27,379 nucleotides of DNA from CAKUFA01 sp963627465 (lineage in GTDB: Bacteria > Bacillota > Clostridia > Christensenellales > Aristaeellaceae), in contig CAVGBO010000024.1 of assembly GCA_963627465.1 (NCBI GenBank), positions 1-27,379 of the forward strand, in the 5' to 3' direction. The position numbers and the translations under genes are program-made. Under the pieces are notes generated by a model. That model was not told where the DNA came from. It saw only the letters and a list, made by a program, of their open reading frames with translations, and did no database searches. The first letter of the stretch is position 1, and each line of letters opens with the position of its first letter. Of the stretch, positions 1-6,554 are shown piece by piece.

Positions 1-2
1 TT

Positions 3-50
3 ACTTGGCACATCCTTGCGCTACACATGGATGTAGCGCCAAAGTCCGTG
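3..50 (+). promoter_or_regulatory. structured rpsF mRNA leader, possible S6:S18 autoregulatory element
   Basis: An 8-bp perfect stem (18-25 with 32-39, 6-nt loop) lies on an outer imperfect pairing of bases 3-8 with 40-45. An asymmetric bulge (9-17) sits on the left side. A CCG trinucleotide follows at 46-48, just before the rpsF ribosome binding site at 51-58. The bacterial S6:S18 protein complex is known to bind a structured leader of rpsF mRNA containing an unpaired CCG. Here the CCG and the leader position fit, but I cannot show that the fold matches the published consensus, and the 5' end may be cut by the window edge. Confidence 0.4.
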
Positions 51-64
51 AGGAGGTGAAAGAT

Positions 65-472
65 ATGAATAGGTATGAACTGACCTACATCATCGACACT
101 GCACTGGAGGAAACTGCTCGCAAGGAGCTGATTGAAAAGGTTTCTGCCCTGATCGCAGCCAACGGTGGTGAAGTCGAAAAGGTCGACGAGACTTGGGGCA
201 AGCGCCGCCTGGCGTATGCCATCAACTACAAGACCGAGGGTTGGTACGTGCTGGTGACCTTCAAGGCACCTGCTGAGTTCCCCCGCGAGCTTGAGCGTAA
301 CTTGGAGATCTACGACAGCGTAATCCGCTACTTGGTGGTGAAGCTGGTCGAAAAGCGCAGCAATGTGAAGCCCCGTCCGGTGCGCACCGCACCCGTGGCA
401 GCACCTGTGGCTGAGGCCGCTGCTGAAGCAGCTCCCGCCGAGGAAGCTCCCGCTACTGCTGATGCTGAGTAA
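65..472 (+). CDS. rpsF: 30S ribosomal protein S6
   Basis: Small-subunit ribosomal protein that pairs with S18 on the platform of the 30S particle. The 135-residue product opens with the typical S6 strand (MNRYELTYIID) and carries the conserved GKRRLAYAI and YDSVIRYLVVK segments of the ferredoxin-like fold (about residues 1-100). The last ~35 residues are an Ala/Pro/Glu-rich tail, common in Firmicute S6. The start at 65 is chosen because AGGAGGTG (51-58) lies 6 bases upstream; the reading frame is open to base 5 but that part is the leader. It is followed after 21 bases by ssb and then rpsR, the usual three-gene operon. The promoter must lie upstream of the window. Confidence 0.97.
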   Translation: MNRYELTYIIDTALEETARKELIEKVSALIAANGGEVEKVDETWGKRRLAYAINYKTEGWYVLVTFKAPAEFPRELERNLEIYDSVIRYLVVKLVEKRSNVKPRPVRTAPVAAPVAEAAAEAAPAEEAPATADAE

Positions 473-493
473 GGCATCCATGAGGGTAAAAGC

Positions 494-934
494 ATGAACA
501 AGATCATTTTGATCGGTAATTTGACCCGTGACCCTGAACTGCGCACTGTCTCCAACGGCATCAGCGTGTGCGATTTCACCATTGCGGTGAATGACCGCCG
601 CGGCCGGAATCAGAACAGTGACCAGCAGGAATCCACACAGTTCTTCCGCATTACCGCTTGGCGTCAGCTGGGCGAGAATTGCGCCAAGTATCTGGCCAAG
701 GGTCGCAAGGTGTTCGTGTCTGGGCCGATCACCGCTCGCACTTATCAGGCGAACGACGGTACGACCCGTGTATCTCTGGATGTTACTGCTGAAGATGTCG
801 AGTTCCTGTCCAGCCGGAATGATAGCGAAGGCGCAGGTTACACCCCTGCCGCCCCTGCTGCTCCTACCAGCAGCAGTGTCACCGCTCAGAATGACGGCTT
901 TACTCAGGTAGCCGACGATGATTTGCCATTTTAA
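494..934 (+). CDS. ssb: single-stranded DNA-binding protein
   Basis: Coats single-stranded DNA in replication, recombination and repair and recruits partner enzymes through its C-terminal tip. The 146-residue product has an N-terminal OB fold (about 1-105) beginning MNKIILIGNLTRDPELR, with the conserved FRITAWRQLGENCAKYL segment and the GRKVFVSGP turn. A Ser/Ala/Pro linker leads to the acidic tip DDDLPF, the hallmark partner-binding peptide of SSB. A GAGGG ribosome binding site precedes the ATG. It sits between rpsF and rpsR as in most Firmicutes, so it is translated from the ribosomal protein transcript. Confidence 0.97.
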   Translation: MNKIILIGNLTRDPELRTVSNGISVCDFTIAVNDRRGRNQNSDQQESTQFFRITAWRQLGENCAKYLAKGRKVFVSGPITARTYQANDGTTRVSLDVTAEDVEFLSSRNDSEGAGYTPAAPAAPTSSSVTAQNDGFTQVADDDLPF

Positions 935-966
935 CGCTTAAGTAAGCTTGAGAGGAGGCCATCCGA

Positions 967-1224
967 ATGTCTGAAGAACGTGGTGAAAGAAGGCCGCGTC
1001 CCCGGGGAGGACGTCGTCCCCGCCGGAAGGTATGCAGCTTCTGTGTGGATAAGGTCGAATACATCGACTACAAGGATATCAACCGTCTGCGTCGTTTCAT
1101 CAACGAGCGCGGCAAGATCCTGCCCCGCCGTATGTCCGGCAACTGCGCCAAGCATCAGCGTCAGCTGAGCGAGGCCATCAAGCGCGCACGTGCCATCGCG
1201 CTGCTGCCCTTCACGGTGGACTAA
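967..1224 (+). CDS. rpsR: 30S ribosomal protein S18 (zinc-binding form)
   Basis: Partner of S6 on the 30S platform. The 85-residue product has a very Arg/Pro-rich N-terminus followed by the S18 core with DYKDINRLRRFINERGKI and LPRRMSGNCAKHQRQL. Cys23, Cys26, Cys60 and His63 form a CxxC...CxxH set, which suggests the zinc-binding (C+) version; ribosomal proteins often exist as C+ and C- paralogues used under different zinc supply, but only this copy is visible here. A strong GAGGAGG site (952-958) precedes the ATG. It is the last gene of the rpsF-ssb-rpsR operon, with an intrinsic terminator 16 bases after the stop. Confidence 0.97.
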   Translation: MSEERGERRPRPRGGRRPRRKVCSFCVDKVEYIDYKDINRLRRFINERGKILPRRMSGNCAKHQRQLSEAIKRARAIALLPFTVD

Positions 1225-1239
1225 TCGTCCGCATATAGT

Positions 1240-1271
1240 CCCTCGGCGAAAGTCGGGGGATTTTTCATTTT
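1240..1271 (+). terminator. intrinsic terminator of the rpsF-ssb-rpsR operon
   Basis: An 8-bp stem (1240-1247 with 1252-1259, including two G-U pairs) is capped by a GAAA tetraloop and followed by ATTTTTCATTTTT. It begins 16 bases after the rpsR stop. This is the cleanest terminator on the left side of the window. Confidence 0.92.
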
Positions 1272-1281
1272 TGGGCAAAGG

Positions 1282-1310
1282 TTGACAAGGTAAAGAGCAC
1301 AAGGTACAAT
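1282..1310 (+). promoter_or_regulatory. sigma-A type promoter for the glycosyltransferase gene
   Basis: TTGACA at 1282-1287 and TACAAT at 1305-1310 are separated by exactly 17 bases. The site lies directly after the rpsR terminator and about 50 bases upstream of the next start codon. Confidence 0.85.
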
Positions 1311-1361
1311 GACGGAGATTGTTTCTGCACTGAAACAGTAGGGAAAGTAAGGAGTGATAGC

Positions 1362-2180
1362 GTGGATCAGCCCTTGGTGAGCGTGGTGATCCCCGTGTGG
1401 AATGGAGAGAAAACCATTGCCCGGTGCCTGCAAAGCGTGCAGCGGCAGACCTGGCAGCGGCTGGAGATCATTGTGGTGGATGACGGCAGCAAGGATGGTA
1501 CTGCCGCAATACTGGATCGGGAAGCAGCCAAGGATGACAGGATCCACGTTGTGCATCAGGAGAATGCGGGGGTTTCGGAAGCACGCAATCATGGCATGAC
1601 CCTTTGCAAAGGGGAGTATACTCGCTTTGTGGATGGGGATGATGTGCTTCCGGAGGATTCTGTGGAGCATCTTGTCCGTCTGGCAGAAGAAACAAAGGCG
1701 GATCTGGTGATTGCCGGCTACACGGATGTGGTGGGGCCGGTGCGCCGTGTACGTGCATTGGTGCAGGAAGAAAAGACAGTAGAAGGCAATGCGTTCCTGG
1801 CTCACCTGAATCAAAAGAGCAACAGCTTCTACTATGGGGTGCTGTGGAACAAATTGTTCCGCACGGACATGATTCAGCAGCATCAGCTGCGGTTCATTTC
1901 CGGACTAAGCTACGGAGAGGATATGGTGTTCGTCTGTGCCTACCTGGCCCATGTGAATCGCCTGACCTTCAGTGCAAAGCCGGTTTATGATTATGTCCGC
2001 AATCCTAAGGGCATGACGGCGCATCAAATGCTGGACAGTGTGCATCATCCCGTGCGGAATATTAAGGTCAAGTTCCGCATTTATGCTGCCTTGAAGGAAC
2101 TGTACCATGCCCGGGACGCTTATGAACAGTACAAGCGAACCTTATGGATCTATCTGCTGCGTGTTACGGTGGATGAGTAA
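1362..2180 (+). CDS. family 2 glycosyltransferase
   Basis: Predicted GT-A fold enzyme transferring a sugar from a nucleotide-sugar to a cell-surface glycan or similar acceptor; donor and acceptor are not evident. The 272-residue product starts with VSVVIPVWNGEKTI and has VVDDGS (residues 38-43) for nucleotide binding, NAGVSEARNHG (68-78), and DGDD at 91-94 in the place of the metal-binding DxD motif. A downstream NKLFR segment and a GEDM motif resemble the acceptor-side residues of wall and exopolysaccharide transferases. It has no obvious membrane helix. The start is GTG, supported by AAGGAG at 1349-1354. It stands alone behind its own promoter, with no other glycan genes nearby, so the pathway cannot be assigned. 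Confidence 0.9.
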   Translation: MDQPLVSVVIPVWNGEKTIARCLQSVQRQTWQRLEIIVVDDGSKDGTAAILDREAAKDDRIHVVHQENAGVSEARNHGMTLCKGEYTRFVDGDDVLPEDSVEHLVRLAEETKADLVIAGYTDVVGPVRRVRALVQEEKTVEGNAFLAHLNQKSNSFYYGVLWNKLFRTDMIQQHQLRFISGLSYGEDMVFVCAYLAHVNRLTFSAKPVYDYVRNPKGMTAHQMLDSVHHPVRNIKVKFRIYAALKELYHARDAYEQYKRTLWIYLLRVTVDE

Positions 2181-2209
2181 GCAGCGGAATCCTAACGATA
2201 GGAAGAAAG

Positions 2210-2239
2210 AGCCTTGACGTACATTCGTGCGTCAAGGCT
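2210..2239 (+). promoter_or_regulatory. 13-bp hairpin directly upstream of the ThrE-like ribosome binding site
   Basis: Bases 2210-2222 pair with 2227-2239 (one wobble) around the tetraloop ATTC. No T-run follows on the + strand; instead the GAGG ribosome binding site of the next gene begins at 2240. It could terminate transcription after the glycosyltransferase, protect an mRNA end, or affect translation of the next gene. Confidence 0.6.
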
Positions 2240-2251
2240 GAGGACACTGAA

Positions 2252-3022
2252 ATGACAGAGCCGATGGAGCTGCTGGAGCTTGCAGGGCAGATCATTATGG
2301 AAAACGGCGGTGAAACCTTTCGCGTGGAGGAAACGGTCACCCGAATGGGGCGTGCCTTCGGACTGAAAAACGTGGAGAGCTTCGCCATACCCAGCGGCGT
2401 GTTTGTCAGCTATCGCCGGGAGGACGGCACCACGGAAACCGGGGTGGTGCGCATTCGCCGTAAAGGAACCAACCTGACCAGTGTGGATGCGGTGAATGCC
2501 ATTTCCCGTCAGGTGGAAGCAGGGGAGCTGTCACCAGAGGAAACCTTAGCTAAGCTGAAACAGCTGGAGCAGCACCGGCCTGAATTGCCGGGGTGGCTAA
2601 TCGTCCTTGGCGCAGCGGTCACCGGCTCCGGGTTCTCCCTTATGTTCGGCGGCACAGCACTGGACTGCGCATCCGCTTTCTTGGCTGCCGGAATCGTTCA
2701 GCTAATGTGCAATGCACTGGATCGCCAGCACGTGAACGGTCTTTTCACAAGCCTGCTGGGCAGCTTTGTGTGCACCTTGCTGCCCACCCTGATGTATGTT
2801 TTGACCGGGCTGGGTCACGTGGATTTGATTGTGGGCGGTGCCCTGATGCCCCTTCTGCCAGGTCTTAGTATGACCAATGCGGTGCAGGATACCCTGCGGG
2901 GGGATATGGTTTCCGGCAGTTCCCACTTGCTGCAGGCTACCCTAACAGCGGCCTTGGTAGCAGGGGGCGCACTGGTGGCTACCAGCCTGTGCCGTTTGCT
3001 GGGAGGAATCAAGCTATGGTGA
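2252..3022 (+). CDS. threonine/serine exporter-like protein, large subunit (ThrE N-terminal type)
   Basis: Half of a split ThrE-type transporter thought to export threonine, serine or related small metabolites. The 256-residue product has a ~110-residue cytoplasmic N-terminal domain with the family's GETFRVEETVTRMGRAFG segment and the later VDAVNAISRQ motif. About five membrane helices follow (roughly residues 112-250), including the LMPLLPGLSMTNAVQD loop typical of the family. The start is set by GAGG at 2240-2243. The stop overlaps the start of the next gene by 7 bases (ATGGTGA), so the two halves are translationally coupled. In Corynebacterium ThrE both halves are fused; the split arrangement is common in Firmicutes. 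The substrate is inferred from the family only. Confidence 0.87.
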   Translation: MTEPMELLELAGQIIMENGGETFRVEETVTRMGRAFGLKNVESFAIPSGVFVSYRREDGTTETGVVRIRRKGTNLTSVDAVNAISRQVEAGELSPEETLAKLKQLEQHRPELPGWLIVLGAAVTGSGFSLMFGGTALDCASAFLAAGIVQLMCNALDRQHVNGLFTSLLGSFVCTLLPTLMYVLTGLGHVDLIVGGALMPLLPGLSMTNAVQDTLRGDMVSGSSHLLQATLTAALVAGGALVATSLCRLLGGIKLW

Positions 3023-3504
3023 TTACCTTGCTGCAAACCTTCATTGGCGCTTTCTTTGCTACCCTTGGTTTTGCTTTTCTCCTGCGGACACCTCGCCGCT
3101 GCTGGCTGCCGGCTGGCGTCATTGGCGGCTTCGGCTACACACTATATACGGTGCTGCTGTCCTTTGGGTGCAGCGACCCTGTGGCCATGTTTATTGGTAT
3201 GCTCATCGGCGCATTGATTGCCCAGTATGCAGCCAGAAAAATGCGGATGATTGCCACCGCCTTTACCACCCTGGCGGTGATTCCGGCTGTGCCTGGACTG
3301 GGCTTGTACCGCTTTATGTCCCTGATGGCACAGGGAAACACAACCGAGGCCGTCAGCGTGGGGGTCAGTGCCATGACGAACATTGTCATGATTGCTTTGG
3401 CCTTGGGCGTCAGCACGTTTATTACTCGGCGGATTCCTCATCGGAAGACAGTACCTGCTTCATCCATGGCAAAAAAGGAAGAAGATTCTCCTTCCTCAAC
3501 GTGA
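3016..3504 (+). CDS. threonine/serine exporter-like protein, small subunit (ThrE C-terminal type)
   Basis: Second half of the split ThrE-type exporter, expected to form a membrane complex with the preceding product. The 162-residue protein is nearly all hydrophobic helices (about four to five) and carries the VIPAVPGLGLYR loop, which mirrors the PLLPG loop of the partner, plus a short charged C-terminal tail. The start at the ATG of 3016 is preferred over an upstream GTG at 2989 because GGGAGG (3001-3006) is correctly spaced and the overlap with the partner stop is typical of coupled genes. No terminator is visible after it; the next gene has its own promoter within 40 bases. Confidence 0.87.
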   Translation: MVITLLQTFIGAFFATLGFAFLLRTPRRCWLPAGVIGGFGYTLYTVLLSFGCSDPVAMFIGMLIGALIAQYAARKMRMIATAFTTLAVIPAVPGLGLYRFMSLMAQGNTTEAVSVGVSAMTNIVMIALALGVSTFITRRIPHRKTVPASSMAKKEEDSPSST

Positions 3505-3541
3505 CGCAGGCTGAAGTTTTACAATGTTTTCACGGAAAAGC

Positions 3542-3570
3542 TTGTTTATGGCAGTGGAATCGGGTATAAT
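3542..3570 (+). promoter_or_regulatory. promoter of the beta-propeller stalk protein gene
   Basis: A perfect TATAAT at 3565-3570 lies 17 bases after TTGTTT (3542-3547). The predicted transcript start is about 38 bases before the TTG start codon. The -35 match is moderate. Confidence 0.7.
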
Positions 3571-3614
3571 GGATAAGAGGTATAAGAAAAAACATCGCAA
3601 AGGAGTAAAGAGCT

Positions 3615-6425
3615 TTGAGCGATTTTCGGCATGATGAACAAGGAACTCAGCATACTGCGGATCTGGATCAGCAGGCGACCCGGGTCATGGAGCCGGTAAG
3701 CGGGGAGGCTTCTGTACGTCCCCATCGCCGCCGTTCCGCCCGGTATGATCAGCCAGCGGAAGAGACGCAGGCAGAAAGCACCCAACCGGTAGCACCTGCT
3801 GCACCGGCAGCACCGGAAGTGGAGGACGAGCCCAAACCCCAGGCGAGAACGACCAGGGTCACGACTCGGCCTGTAGCACGCACGGCAGACGGGGAAGCCC
3901 CCCGGGGCGTGCCTCGGCCCGCTAGTTTGGATCGTACTCGCACCCAGCGTCCCCAAACCGAGCGGGAGGAGGGTGTGCGCCGTCCGGTGAATGCACCGGG
4001 CTATGATCGCCGTCCCCCTGTCAATGCCAATTACGCCAGAGGAGAGCAGGCCGGAGAAACAACGGCTCGCCGTCCTCAAATGAAGCGTGCTGAAGCACCT
4101 GCGCCTGTGGAGGAAGAACCGCAGCGCAAGCGTCACGGCGGCCTGATTGCCCTCATTGTGATGATTCTGGTGCTGGCCTTGGCTGTGGTGGGCATTATGC
4201 TCATTCCGGATGATGCGACCGGCACCTTGGGCAGCATCAAAAGCACGGTTACCGGGGCTGTATCCGGCGTGGTGGACAGTGTGGGAGGCCTCTTCGGCAA
4301 GGAAACGGTTGTGCCTGCCGAAGCACTGGACTTCTCTGCCGTGAACACGGAAGGTACGGCACCCATGGACGTGATTTTCTCCCTGACCACCAACAAGACC
4401 ACAAGCGAAGTGCGCTTGGTGGATGAAGCAGGGGAACCTTTGAAAACGGAAACATCCATGGTTACGGATAACGTGGATACACGGCTGTGGATGATGATCT
4501 TCTCCGTAGAAGATGGTTATGAAGGCACGGTATCTGCCCAGGTTGGCGATGGCGAAAACTGGAGCGATACGGGCAGAAGCCAGGAACTGCAGATTGCCGC
4601 AGCGCCTGTTGTAACGGAAGCACCTGTAGTGACCGCAACGCCTGTGGTCACCCAGACGCCTGTGCCTGTGACGGACGCACCTGCTACCGCTACCCCCACT
4701 TTGGAGCCTACGGAAGCACCTACTTTGGAGCCTACGGCAACCCTTGCGCCTACCGCAACGCCTACGGTTGCACCCACGGCAACCCCCACGGTTGAGCCTA
4801 CGGCAACCCCCGCCCCTACGGCTGTACCTACGGCCGAGCCCACCGCCGTGCCGGAGCTGACCGCCGCAGCGGATGCCAGCGCACTGCCTTCGAAGCTGAT
4901 TGCAGAAGAGATTGCTTACTCCAACACCAAGCGGCTGACCAGCTACACCCGGGCAGAAAAGGAAATCCTGAACATGCCTGCCGGGGATAACTACACCACC
5001 ATGCCCTATGGTGTGATGACCTACCGGGGCAATGCCTTCCGCCAGAACGCAGCAGTGGGCAATGTGGACAGCCTTTCCAGCATGAGCCTGAAGTGGAAGG
5101 CTGAGGCCGGCAGCGTGAAGGGTTCGTCCGCTACCTATTACGGCATTGGCTGGACGGGTCAGCCTGCCATCATTAAGTGGAGCCGTGAGGTTCGTTCCTT
5201 CACCAACATTGTGGAAGAAAAGAAAAACACAACGGCACTGAAGGAAGTCATTGTGGCTGGTCTGGACGGCAAGATCTACTTCCTTGACCTGGCTGACGGA
5301 CAGCCTACCCGGGATGCCATCAACGTAGGCTATCCCATGAAGGGTTCTGTCAGCCTGCATCCCTTGGGCTATCCTGTGATGACCGTCGGTCAGTACGCTC
5401 GGAAGATGAAGAGCGGCACCGGCGATATCGGCCTCCGGTTCTACAACCTGCTGAACCAGGAGCAGATTTACATGTTGGATGGCTTGGACGGCAAACTGAA
5501 TCGGCCGTACAACGAGGTTGGTTCTTTCGAAACTTCTGCTCTGATCGATCCTACCTCCGACACCTTGGTAACCGCAGGTACCAACGGTATGCTGTATGTG
5601 ACCAAGCTGGGTACGGAGTTCGACTACAACGTGGGCTCCATCAAGCTGGATCCTTCCACGGTGGTGCTCAAGTCCAAGGCAACCGGCGAGAAGAACAAGA
5701 ACACGGCTGTGGAATCTTCCATCGCCATGTATCAGAGCTACGCCTTCTATGCGGATGTGAAGGGTGTCCTCCGCTGTGTGGATACCACCACCATGTCCAC
5801 GGTATGGGCTGTGAACACCGAGGATGAAGTGGACGCAGCCATCTCCTTGGACTTTGACGACAACGGCACCCTGTGGCTCTACACCGCCAACACGCTGACC
5901 AACCGCTCCAAGGGCAACTGCCAGATTCGCCGGTACAACGCCATGACCGGTGAGCTGGACTGGACCAGCGAGGTTGCGGTGAAGAAGAACACCAAGAACA
6001 CCGTCACTCCCGGTGCTAAGGCCAGCGCAGTGATTGGTGAAAACGACATTGATGATCTGGTGATCTACACCCTGTCCGGCTTGCAGACGGACGCAGGCGT
6101 AACCATCACCGGTGCTGACGGTGCAGCTGCCGGAGCAGTGATTGCGCTGAACAAGAAGGACGGCTCCGTGGCCTGGACCAGAGCACTGGATGATTACAGC
6201 TATTCCTCTCCTGTGGCTGTGTACAGCGAGGATGGAGAAAGCTGGATCGTGCAGGCCAGTGCCAGCGGCATGCTGTACCTGCTGAAGGGCACCACGGGTG
6301 AAGTGGTCTCCACCCTGCAGCTGGAAGGCACCATCGAAGGCTCTCCTGCCGTGTACGGCAGCACCTTGGTGATTGGCACCACGGGCAAGAATACCGCCTT
6401 CATTTACGGCATTACCTTGGAATAA
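3615..6425 (+). CDS. membrane-anchored extracellular PQQ-type beta-propeller protein with Pro/Thr stalk
   Basis: Function unknown; the architecture suggests a cell-surface scaffold or sensor. The 936 residues read as: a disordered, Pro/Arg-rich cytoplasmic tail (1-173); one membrane helix (about 176-198) preceded by RKRH, giving an outside C-terminus; a beta-rich, Ig-like segment (about 234-327); a Pro/Thr/Ala repeat stalk (330-413); a linker; and a C-terminal propeller (about 490-936). Blade signatures include DGKIYFLDLADGQ, NGMLYVTKLG, SGMLYLLKGTTGEV and GAVIALNKKDGSVAWTR, as in PQQ/BamB-like repeats. No quinoprotein catalytic residues can be asserted. The start is TTG at 3615, supported by AAAGGAG at 3598-3604; no in-frame ATG lies nearby until residue 25. 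It is transcribed alone from its own promoter. Confidence 0.8.
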   Translation: MSDFRHDEQGTQHTADLDQQATRVMEPVSGEASVRPHRRRSARYDQPAEETQAESTQPVAPAAPAAPEVEDEPKPQARTTRVTTRPVARTADGEAPRGVPRPASLDRTRTQRPQTEREEGVRRPVNAPGYDRRPPVNANYARGEQAGETTARRPQMKRAEAPAPVEEEPQRKRHGGLIALIVMILVLALAVVGIMLIPDDATGTLGSIKSTVTGAVSGVVDSVGGLFGKETVVPAEALDFSAVNTEGTAPMDVIFSLTTNKTTSEVRLVDEAGEPLKTETSMVTDNVDTRLWMMIFSVEDGYEGTVSAQVGDGENWSDTGRSQELQIAAAPVVTEAPVVTATPVVTQTPVPVTDAPATATPTLEPTEAPTLEPTATLAPTATPTVAPTATPTVEPTATPAPTAVPTAEPTAVPELTAAADASALPSKLIAEEIAYSNTKRLTSYTRAEKEILNMPAGDNYTTMPYGVMTYRGNAFRQNAAVGNVDSLSSMSLKWKAEAGSVKGSSATYYGIGWTGQPAIIKWSREVRSFTNIVEEKKNTTALKEVIVAGLDGKIYFLDLADGQPTRDAINVGYPMKGSVSLHPLGYPVMTVGQYARKMKSGTGDIGLRFYNLLNQEQIYMLDGLDGKLNRPYNEVGSFETSALIDPTSDTLVTAGTNGMLYVTKLGTEFDYNVGSIKLDPSTVVLKSKATGEKNKNTAVESSIAMYQSYAFYADVKGVLRCVDTTTMSTVWAVNTEDEVDAAISLDFDDNGTLWLYTANTLTNRSKGNCQIRRYNAMTGELDWTSEVAVKKNTKNTVTPGAKASAVIGENDIDDLVIYTLSGLQTDAGVTITGADGAAAGAVIALNKKDGSVAWTRALDDYSYSSPVAVYSEDGESWIVQASASGMLYLLKGTTGEVVSTLQLEGTIEGSPAVYGSTLVIGTTGKNTAFIYGITLE
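4602..4853 (+). repeat. degenerate Pro/Thr-coding repeat
   Basis: This stretch codes for the stalk (residues 330-413 of the propeller protein), built from short degenerate units such as ATPTVAPT and ATPTVEPT. At DNA level CCTACGG and CAACGCCT-like words recur every 6-18 bases. Such tracts can change length by slippage or recombination, and they produce long spurious open frames on the opposite strand. Confidence 0.8.
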
Positions 6426-6450
6426 TCAATCGGGGTTCGACCCCACCCAC

Positions 6451-6481
6451 AAAGGCTCAGGGGCAAGTCTCCTGAGCCTTT
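6451..6481 (+). terminator. 11-bp perfect hairpin after the propeller gene, probable terminator
   Basis: Bases 6451-6461 pair perfectly with 6471-6481 around a 9-base loop, 26 bases after the stop codon. The 3' arm ends in CCTTT but no longer T-run follows, so termination efficiency is uncertain. Confidence 0.6.
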
Positions 6482-6520
6482 GCGCATTCAATGGGGGAGC
6501 ACCTGTCAAGATGTTGATTC

Positions 6521-6541
6521 CCCGACGTGTGTTCGGGTTTT
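6521..6541 (+). promoter_or_regulatory. small hairpin with T-tract in the glpK leader
   Basis: CCCGA (6521-6525) pairs with TCGGG (6533-6537) over a 7-base loop and is followed by TTTTATT, directly before the glpK ribosome binding site GGAGGT (6545-6550). It looks like a short terminator or attenuator. In Bacillus subtilis glp genes are controlled by antitermination in leader terminators; whether that applies here is inference. Confidence 0.35.
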
Positions 6542-6554
6542 ATTGGAGGTAGAT

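Noticed and set aside
3546..5360. 604-residue open frame on the - strand opposite the propeller gene
   Set aside because: It lies antisense to a well-supported gene, is His/Arg/Cys/Gly-rich low complexity, and follows from codon bias and the Pro/Thr repeat of the + strand.
6431..6450. GGGGTTCGACCCC, resembling a tRNA or tmRNA T-arm
   Set aside because: The 5-bp stem and 7-base loop do not pair correctly, and there is no acceptor or anticodon arm upstream, where the propeller gene ends.
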